A stretch of 33,852 nt of DNA from Myxococcales bacterium. GTDB taxonomy: Bacteria > Myxococcota > Polyangia > Polyangiales > Polyangiaceae. The stretch lies in NCBI GenBank assembly GCA_003151595.1, contig PLXW01000150.1:6050-39901 (forward strand), given 5' to 3'. Position 1 is the stretch's first letter. Each line of letters begins with the position of its first letter. The notes beneath the pieces are model-generated. The model was not told the DNA's origin. It saw only the letters and a program-made list of their open reading frames with translations, and ran no database searches. Positions 29,959 through 33,852 of the stretch are shown here, in pieces. The position numbers and the translations under genes are program-made.

Positions 29959-32178
29959 TTACTTCTCGCCGAACTGCGCGAGCAAGAACGCCTCTTCATC
30001 GGCCAGCTCTTCGTCGCGCTGCGACGCGGTCGAGCCCAGCCCGTGACCGGCGTCGTAGTCCACGCGCAGGAGCACCGGCTTGCCGCTCGCCGTCGCGGCC
30101 TGAAGGCGCGCCGCCATCTTCGTGACCTGCCACGGAGCCACGCGCGGATCGGTCGCGCCGGTCGTCAGCAGGACCGCCGGGTACTTCGCGCCGTCCTTCA
30201 CGTGCGAGTACGCATCCATCGCGTAGAGCCCCTTGAAGCCGTCCTCCGTCTTCGCGCTGCCGAACTCCGGCACGTTGAGGACGTTGAGCGTCTGCTCGAA
30301 GCGCAGCGCGTTCGACACGCCCACGCGGATGAGCGCCGCCGCGAAAAGGTCGGGCCGCTGCGTGATCGATCCGCCGATGGTGATCCCGCCGGCGCTCGTC
30401 CCTTCGCCAGCGAGCTTTGCGGGCTGCGTGTACTTGTTGTCCACCAGCCACTGGCCGCACGCGATCATGTCGTCGATCGTGTGTTGCTTCGTGAGCAGCA
30501 TCCCGTCCTTGTGCCACCCCTCGCCGAGCTCGCCGCCGCCGCGCGCGTGGCAGAAGGCGAACTCGCCGTTGTGGTCGATCCACGCCAGGCGCACCGGCGA
30601 GAAGTTCGGATTGATCGTGACGCCGTACGCGCCGTAGGCCGCAAGCCAAGTCGGGTGCGAGGCGTCCTTCGCGAAGTCCTTCGCGTGCACGATCGACATC
30701 GGCACGATCGTTCCGTCGGCGCTCTTCACGCGCACTTCTTCGGACACGACGTTCGAGAAATCGATCGGCGAGGGCGGCGCGAGCTTCGTGTCGGTCACCT
30801 TCTTCGTCTTGGGGTCGTACGTGTAGATCTTGGACGACGACGTCCAGCCGGCGAGGCCGAAGATCGCGCCGTCGAGATTGGACAGGTTGAACGCCGTGTC
30901 GAGCGTCCCTTCGAGCGGAAGCGCGACGGTCTCCACTTTCGCGCCCGGCGCGTACCCGATGCGACGCAGCCGCCCGATCCCCGCGTCGAGCACGCCGATG
31001 TAGAGCGCGTCCTTCGCGACGTTGACCCACTTCACGACGACGTCGCTCTCGGGCATCACCACCGTGGCCTTCGCAACGTCGGGCTTCTGCAGGTTCGTCT
31101 TCAGCAGCTTGAAGCGAAGCGCGTCCTTGTGCGTGAGGAAGTAGACGTCGTCGCCGTGGAGGTCGAAGCTCGTCACCTCGTCGCTCACGTCGAAGAGCTT
31201 CTTCCAGGGCGTCTTTGCCCCTGCGAGCGACGTCTTCGGCGCGTAGTAGACGGTCGACTCGTTGCGAACGCCGTCCTTCGGCAACGCGAACATCCACCGC
31301 CCGCCGGCCGGCAGGACCACGATCCCGGCCTCCGTGTCCTTCACGGGGATTGAATCGATGACCCCCGCGCCGAACAGCGCCGGATCCTTGTCTGCGTCGC
31401 GCCCCAGCTCGTGCACGTACGCCGTGATGCGCTTGTACTTGTCGGTGGGCGGCGCGCCGTCGGCCATCTTCTGGAGGCGCGTGTAGAAGAAGTGCTTCGC
31501 GTCGATCCACGAGGTGCCGCCCCACTGCATGCGATCCCACGTCTCGCCGAGCGGCTTGCCCGTCGCCGTGTCGATGATGTGGAGCACGCTCGCTTCCGAG
31601 CCGCTCTCCGAGACGCCGTACGCGAGGAGCTTCCCGTCGAGCGACGGGCTGGTCCAATCGATCGCGAAGTGTTTGCCGCCGGTCGCCAGCACCTCTGGAT
31701 CGACGAGCACGCGCTCGGGGCCGGTGAGCGAGTCGCGCACGTAGAGCTTGGGGAGGTCGTGCCCCTGTTCGCGCTTCATGTAGAACCAGTGCCCGCCCCA
31801 CAGCTCCGGCGAGTAGACGCGGTCGCCGCTGTGATCGAGCTCCTTGATGCGCGCGAGGAGCGCGGCGCGCTGCGGAAGCGCGTCGAGCTGCGTGCGCGTG
31901 AAGTCGGCCTGCGCCTTCATCCACGGCGCGAGCTCGGTCGACTTGTCGTCCTCCATCCAGCGGTACGGATCCACGACCGTCGTGCCGAAGTACGTGTCGC
32001 TCACCGGACGAACCGGCGCGACGGGCGGGCCGGCGTTGGCGACCGGCGTGGTCACCGGCGCGGCGGGCGTGATCGTCGCGGTCGGTGCAGCCTGCGGTGA
32101 CGCGACGGGCGGCGTGGCGTCAGGCCCGCACGCGGTCAGGAGAGCGAAGGGGACGAGCACCAGGCCGACGCGTTTCAT
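29959..32178 (-). CDS. Prolyl oligopeptidase family (S9A) lipoprotein
   Basis: A 739-residue serine peptidase that would cut short proline-containing peptides. The signal (VGLVLVPFALLTACGP) has a clear lipobox, so the enzyme is membrane-anchored outside the cytoplasm, unlike cytosolic POP. An N-terminal cap with the usual VVDPYRWMEDDKSTELAPWMKAQ leads to a beta-propeller (about 110-460), then the alpha/beta hydrolase. The catalytic triad is Ser595 in GTSAGG, Asp677 in ATDPRVAP and His712 in AGHGLG. The oxyanion region PTWLAAYGAYG is also present. Length is normal for S9A (about 700-750). The Met at 32178 begins the lipoprotein signal. It is followed by the TPR/PEGA gene after 12 nt, and likely role is peptide nutrition. 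Confidence 0.95.
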   Translation of the reverse strand: MKRVGLVLVPFALLTACGPDATPPVASPQAAPTATITPAAPVTTPVANAGPPVAPVRPVSDTYFGTTVVDPYRWMEDDKSTELAPWMKAQADFTRTQLDALPQRAALLARIKELDHSGDRVYSPELWGGHWFYMKREQGHDLPKLYVRDSLTGPERVLVDPEVLATGGKHFAIDWTSPSLDGKLLAYGVSESGSEASVLHIIDTATGKPLGETWDRMQWGGTSWIDAKHFFYTRLQKMADGAPPTDKYKRITAYVHELGRDADKDPALFGAGVIDSIPVKDTEAGIVVLPAGGRWMFALPKDGVRNESTVYYAPKTSLAGAKTPWKKLFDVSDEVTSFDLHGDDVYFLTHKDALRFKLLKTNLQKPDVAKATVVMPESDVVVKWVNVAKDALYIGVLDAGIGRLRRIGYAPGAKVETVALPLEGTLDTAFNLSNLDGAIFGLAGWTSSSKIYTYDPKTKKVTDTKLAPPSPIDFSNVVSEEVRVKSADGTIVPMSIVHAKDFAKDASHPTWLAAYGAYGVTINPNFSPVRLAWIDHNGEFAFCHARGGGELGEGWHKDGMLLTKQHTIDDMIACGQWLVDNKYTQPAKLAGEGTSAGGITIGGSITQRPDLFAAALIRVGVSNALRFEQTLNVLNVPEFGSAKTEDGFKGLYAMDAYSHVKDGAKYPAVLLTTGATDPRVAPWQVTKMAARLQAATASGKPVLLRVDYDAGHGLGSTASQRDEELADEEAFLLAQFGEK

Positions 32179-32448
32179 GCGCCGCGTTCTACCGCGACCG
32201 CTCACCTCCGCGCGAGGGCTCGATCGACGCGGCGTGAGGTGGTGCACCGGTTGCTCAGGGTTGGGTCGCACGTGATCCCCGGCGCAGCGCTCCTACATCG
32301 TGCTTTTCCGTGCGATCCGCGTTCCCGGCCGTCCTGCCTGGTGGATCTCTCGGGCATGGACACTGCACTTTTACCCTTTTGCTGGACGACGGAGCACGCG
32401 CGAGCCCCCGCGCACCCCCCTCGATCGTCTCGGCAACGAAGGCCCTCC

Positions 32449-33759
32449 ATGTCGACCGCCCACGGCTCCGCGCACGACAAAGCGATCGCTGAGCTGCACA
32501 AGACGCTCAAGGCCGATCCGAAAGACACGCGCGCGCTCCTGCGCCTCGCCGAGCTGCACGCGAAGGTGAAGGAGTTCGCGACCGCGTGCGACACGTTCGT
32601 GCGCGCGGGCGACGTCTTCGTCGCGCAAGGGTTCGCGCGGCGCGCGCTGTCGGCGCTCGTGCAGGGGCTCGACCTCGCGCTGAAGAACGCGCTCGTGTCG
32701 CGCGTGGCGCCGATCGCCAGCGCGATCGCGGACCTCAACGCGCGCGAGAAGCTCCCGCGCGAAGCGGTGTCGACGCTCGACGGCGCGGTGCGCTTCCTCA
32801 TCGAGAAGGGGGCCGATCGCGACGCGGCCAAGCTCCTCGAAGAGCGCATCCGGTTCGAGGACACCGAGATCGCGCGCGTGCGCTTGGCCGAGACGTTCTT
32901 CCGACTCAACCAGCCCGCGCGCGCGGTGTCGCAGCTTCAAGGCGTCTTCGCGCGCCTCTACGCGCAAGGGCGGCGCGACGAAGCGCTCGACGTCGCGGAG
33001 CGAATGCTGGGCGAGCGGTGCGACGTGACGGTGGCGCGTGGGGCCGCGGAGCTGTATCTCGCGCGCAATCGCTCGGGCGATCCGTTCCTCGCGCTGGCCA
33101 AGCTCCGCATCTGCTGCTCGAAGGATCCGACGAGCGTGCCGACGCTGGAGCTCCTCGCGCGCGCGTTCGATCAAGCGGGTCACGCCGACAAGGCCGAGCG
33201 GGTGCGCGGCGAGATCGCGGTCATGACCGGCCGCGTGATGAGGGCGCGGCAGGTGGTGGCCGAGACGATCAAGGCGCGCGACGAGTCGCTGGCGCGCAAG
33301 GTCGACGCCGGGTGGGAAGACGTGCCCGTGGAATTCCCCGCCGAGGAAACGGCGATCCCCGAAGCCGCGCCGCGGATCGATCCCAGCCGCGCGTCGTTCT
33401 GGCCGGTGGACGAAGGTCCCTCGCCCGACGCCAGCGGGAGCGTCGTGTCGGTGAGCCTCGCCGACGTCGAGCTGATCGACGCGGTCGCGCCGGCGAGCGA
33501 AGTGCGCTCGGTGGCGGTCTTCGAGACGGCGCTCGAGTGCATCGAGTCGCTCGTCACGCAGGGTCGCAACGACGAAGCGCTCGCCCTCATCGCCCACCAC
33601 CTCACGCTCCGCCCGCGCAACGCGCTGCTCCTCGAGCGGAAGGCGGAGATCGAAGAGCTGATGCTCGGCGGCGGCGTGCCGTGCGCGCTCATCGACTTCG
33701 CGCGCGACAGTCAGCGGACGATCCTCACGGCACCGCGCGCGCTGGCGGCGAACTCCTGA
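32449..33759 (+). CDS. TPR-repeat protein of unknown function
   Basis: A 436-residue, mostly helical, soluble protein with no signal peptide or membrane helix. TPR-like pairs start at the N-terminus (AIAELHKTLKADPKDTRALLRLAELHAKVKEFATACDTFVRAG) and run to about residue 280. An acidic, low-complexity region (about 285-350, PVEFPAEETAIPEAAPRIDP) separates a last TPR-like pair near the end (ALECIESLVTQGRNDEALALIAHHLTLRPRNALLLERKAEIEEL). GAAGG about 8 nt before the ATG fixes the start. A longer open frame upstream (from 32239) is non-coding in character. Such proteins in myxobacteria serve as scaffolds for secretion, motility or signalling, but no partner is identifiable here. Confidence 0.82.
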   Translation: MSTAHGSAHDKAIAELHKTLKADPKDTRALLRLAELHAKVKEFATACDTFVRAGDVFVAQGFARRALSALVQGLDLALKNALVSRVAPIASAIADLNAREKLPREAVSTLDGAVRFLIEKGADRDAAKLLEERIRFEDTEIARVRLAETFFRLNQPARAVSQLQGVFARLYAQGRRDEALDVAERMLGERCDVTVARGAAELYLARNRSGDPFLALAKLRICCSKDPTSVPTLELLARAFDQAGHADKAERVRGEIAVMTGRVMRARQVVAETIKARDESLARKVDAGWEDVPVEFPAEETAIPEAAPRIDPSRASFWPVDEGPSPDASGSVVSVSLADVELIDAVAPASEVRSVAVFETALECIESLVTQGRNDEALALIAHHLTLRPRNALLLERKAEIEELMLGGGVPCALIDFARDSQRTILTAPRALAANS

Positions 33760-33765
33760 CCAGCG

Positions 33766-33852
33766 CTACTTCGCCGCGAAGTGCGCCAGCGCGTCGTATG
33801 CCGCGTACTTGAACATCTCGCCGAGCGTCGGGTAGTTGAACACCATCTCGAT
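33766..33852 (-). CDS. C-terminal fragment of a SthA-like pyridine nucleotide-disulfide oxidoreductase
   Basis: Only 28 codons and the stop (TAG at 33766-33768) are inside the window. They encode IEMVFNYPTLGEMFKYAAY and DALAHFAAK. The FNYPTL(G/A)E stretch followed by a helix with AAY or AAL is typical of the dimerisation end of soluble NAD(P) transhydrogenase (SthA) and related flavoprotein disulfide reductases. It converges with the TPR gene, with 6 nt between the stops. The identity rests on this short motif only. Confidence 0.6.
   Translation of the reverse strand: MEMVFNYPTLGEMFKYAAYDALAHFAAK

Noticed and set aside
28933..31353. 806-codon plus-strand frame opposite the PEGA and oligopeptidase genes
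   Set aside because: Arg/His/Glu-rich shadow. The minus strand has a full S9A catalytic triad.

Overview
The window is high-GC DNA from what looks like a predatory or soil myxobacterium, probably class Polyangia. The lineage is inferred from gene style and not from a marker gene. The signs are strong third-position GC, a serine protease with a MYXO-CTERM-like tail, many Asp/Ser/Gly-rich lipoproteins, cysteine-rich repeat proteins, WYL and hybrid-kinase regulators, and TPR/PEGA proteins. I see no tRNA, rRNA, CRISPR array, insertion sequence or phage gene. About 21 genes are complete and one is cut at each edge.

Layout. 1-6620 (+): the end of an acyl-CoA carboxylase carboxyltransferase, a secreted subtilisin-like protease, an unknown membrane protein and methionyl-tRNA synthetase. 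6613-10921 (-): a pyrimidine-nucleoside phosphorylase followed 16 nt later by a large hybrid histidine kinase. 10983-14249 (+): a cytochrome c'-like lipoprotein overlapping a WYL regulator by ATGA, then a lysine 2,3-aminomutase-family radical SAM enzyme. 14400-16644 (-): a three-gene cassette with an ECF sigma factor in the middle, both junctions being 4-nt overlaps. 16886-21606 (+), divergent from that cassette: four exported proteins (two haem-motif lipoproteins, a small lipoprotein and a Tat-signal DUF1501-like protein), closed by a strong intrinsic terminator. 21694-26370 (-): two tandem paralogous lipoproteins with cysteine-rich repeats, a beta-helix region and glycine-rich tracts. 26866-28844 (+): a beta-propeller-like lipoprotein and a PNPOx-like flavoprotein. 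28867-32178 (-): a prolyl oligopeptidase lipoprotein and a TPR/PEGA membrane protein. 32449-33759 (+): a TPR protein. At the right edge (-) is the C-terminus of a SthA-like flavoprotein.

The best candidate for an undescribed system is 14400-21606. An ECF sigma cassette and a four-gene envelope operon diverge from a 241-bp region that carries an 11-bp direct repeat with 21-bp spacing. The outer members of the export operon resemble the cytochrome-like plus DUF1501 pairs known from Planctomycetes and myxobacteria. The third lipoprotein is unrecognised, and the link to the sigma factor is inference. A second candidate is the pair of glycine-rich beta-helix lipoproteins, which look like surface-displayed adhesive or structural proteins.
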